Positions 63,477 to 64,000 of a DNA stretch of 64,000 nt are shown here, in pieces. Source of the stretch: Pseudomonas sediminis (lineage in GTDB: Bacteria > Pseudomonadota > Gammaproteobacteria > Pseudomonadales > Pseudomonadaceae); contig NZ_NIQU01000002.1 in the NCBI RefSeq assembly GCF_002741105.1, positions 1 through 64,000 of the forward strand, read 5' to 3'. The number at the start of each line of letters is the position of its first letter. The first letter of the stretch is position 1. A program made the position numbers and the translations under genes. The notes under the pieces are model-generated. The model was given only the letters and a program-made list of their open reading frames with translations. It made no database searches and was not told the origin of the DNA.

Positions 63477-63546
63477 CGTTCCCGCGCAGGCGGGAAGCCA
63501 GCACTCAAGAAGCATCTCGGCTCCCGCCTTCGCGGGAGTGACGAAC
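63477..63546. repeat. TTCCCGCGCAGGCGGGAA inverted repeat pair
   Basis: TCGTTCCCGCGCAGGCGGGA (63477 on) and its inverted partner CTCCCGCCTTCGCGGGAGTG (63522-63541). Each half is itself a hairpin. It follows the regulator gene and may be its terminator. Confidence 0.75.
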
Positions 63547-63611
63547 GAGGTTGTCCTGACTCCCGTCATCAAGCCGTGCTAAAACGGCGGCCTCACCGAT
63601 TGGAGTCCACC

Positions 63612-64000
63612 ATGCACATCCGCCCTTTCCGGCTCGCTGACGAAGCCGCCGTCATTGATCTCTGGCAACGCTGCGACCTGACCCGCCCGTGGAACGACCC
63701 GCACAAGGACATCCAGCGCAAGCTCACGGTGCAGCCCGAGCTGTTTGTGGTGGGTGAGATCGACGGCAAGCTGGTGGCCTCGGCCATGGCCGGTTATGAA
63801 GGCCACCGCGGCTGGGTCAACTACCTGGCGGTGTGCCCGGAGCAACGCCAGCAGGGCCTGGCCCGTCAGTTGATGGCGTATATAGAAGAGCAGTTGCTGG
63901 CCATGGGTTGTCCCAAGCTCAGCCTGCAGGTGCGCGACACCAACACGGCGGCATTGGCCTTCTACGAGCGGCTTGGCTACAAGATCGACGCCTCGGTCAG
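63612..64000 (+). CDS. YpeA-like GNAT acetyltransferase (partial, cut by window end)
   Basis: The first 129 codons of a GNAT-family N-acetyltransferase. It begins HIRPFRLADEAAVIDLWQRC and continues DLTRPWNDPHKDIQRKL, closely like E. coli YpeA. The acetyl-CoA loop is VCPEQRQQGLARQLM, and a YERLGYK motif follows. TTGGAG lies 6 nt before the ATG. No stop is reached by base 64000. The substrate of the family is unknown. It is outside the alcohol-oxidation cluster. Confidence 0.88.
   Translation, partial: MHIRPFRLADEAAVIDLWQRCDLTRPWNDPHKDIQRKLTVQPELFVVGEIDGKLVASAMAGYEGHRGWVNYLAVCPEQRQQGLARQLMAYIEEQLLAMGCPKLSLQVRDTNTAALAFYERLGYKIDASV

Overview
The window is a chromosomal segment of a high-GC gammaproteobacterium, almost certainly a Pseudomonas of the P. 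mendocina/oleovorans/alcaligenes type. The recC-recB-recD order, the thrS-infC-rpmI-rplT-pheS-pheT-ihfA-merR block followed by tRNA-Pro, a PA2778/PA2779-like pair next to a PauB-like oxidase, and the large PQQ/ethanol-oxidation cluster are all familiar from P. aeruginosa and P. putida.

Layout. (1) 1-167: two tandem strong promoters of stable-RNA type, firing leftwards out of the window. (2) 168-9234: recD, recB and recC (RecBCD nuclease/helicase), translationally coupled; then comEA-like (9396-9719). (3) 9720-21950: an accessory block of redox and stress genes with six regulators or enzyme/regulator pairs: a Tat-SDR and a Gfo/Idh oxidoreductase divergent from a LysR regulator; a MFS-OYE-ALDH-DJ-1 series headed by a NemR homologue that keeps Cys106 and Lys175 (an electrophile/aldehyde detoxification operon); a GlxA-type AraC regulator; a TetR regulator divergent from a GST with two clear palindromic operators. 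It also holds remnants of broken genes (an SDR pseudogene, perhaps an alpha/beta hydrolase) and ends at tRNA-Pro(GGG). (4) 22001-29789: core translation genes between tRNA-Pro and tRNA-Val; infC uses an AUU start. (5) 29973-32651: gamma-glutamylpolyamine oxidase-like flavoprotein and a C39-type lipoprotein peptidase with its membrane partner.

(6) 32732-63457 is the main attraction: a periplasmic alcohol-oxidation system. It holds ercS/ercA, the PQQ biosynthesis genes pqqABCDE plus pqqH, aldehyde dehydrogenase exaC, two quinoprotein alcohol dehydrogenases, cytochrome c550 (pedF), a quinoprotein-associated binding protein, a SoxYZ-like carrier and zinc hydrolase, a pentapeptide protein, a DUF2231/soluble-dehydrogenase pair, a two-component pair of PedS2/PedR2 type, an ABC exporter-like set with binding protein and beta-propeller, a CxxxCW protein, and an AgmR/ErbR/PedR1-type response regulator. 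One dehydrogenase (43120-44895) carries the extra Asp (D323-F-D325) diagnostic of lanthanide-dependent enzymes; the other (49259-51121) has Asp-Phe-Ser and should use calcium. The two-component system probably switches between them. The enzymes oxidise alcohols in the periplasm, pass electrons to PedF, and the aldehyde goes to ExaC.

The most novel observation is a shared promoter layout in this cluster: an 18-bp imperfect inverted repeat (consensus near CTACTACCNNNGTACTAG) lies the same distance upstream of a -10-like hexamer in front of pqqA, exaC, pedH, pedF, the ABC binding-protein gene and (within 1 nt) the CxxxCW gene. A second palindrome (GGGAAATNNNCCC) occurs at four of the cluster's control regions. 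Short interspersed repeats are dense here and have entered coding sequence: two sites inside pqqH, the stop codon of pqqB, and the 3' end of the ABC ATPase gene.

(7) 63612-64000: a YpeA-like GNAT acetyltransferase, cut by the window edge. No CRISPR array, insertion sequence or prophage gene was seen.
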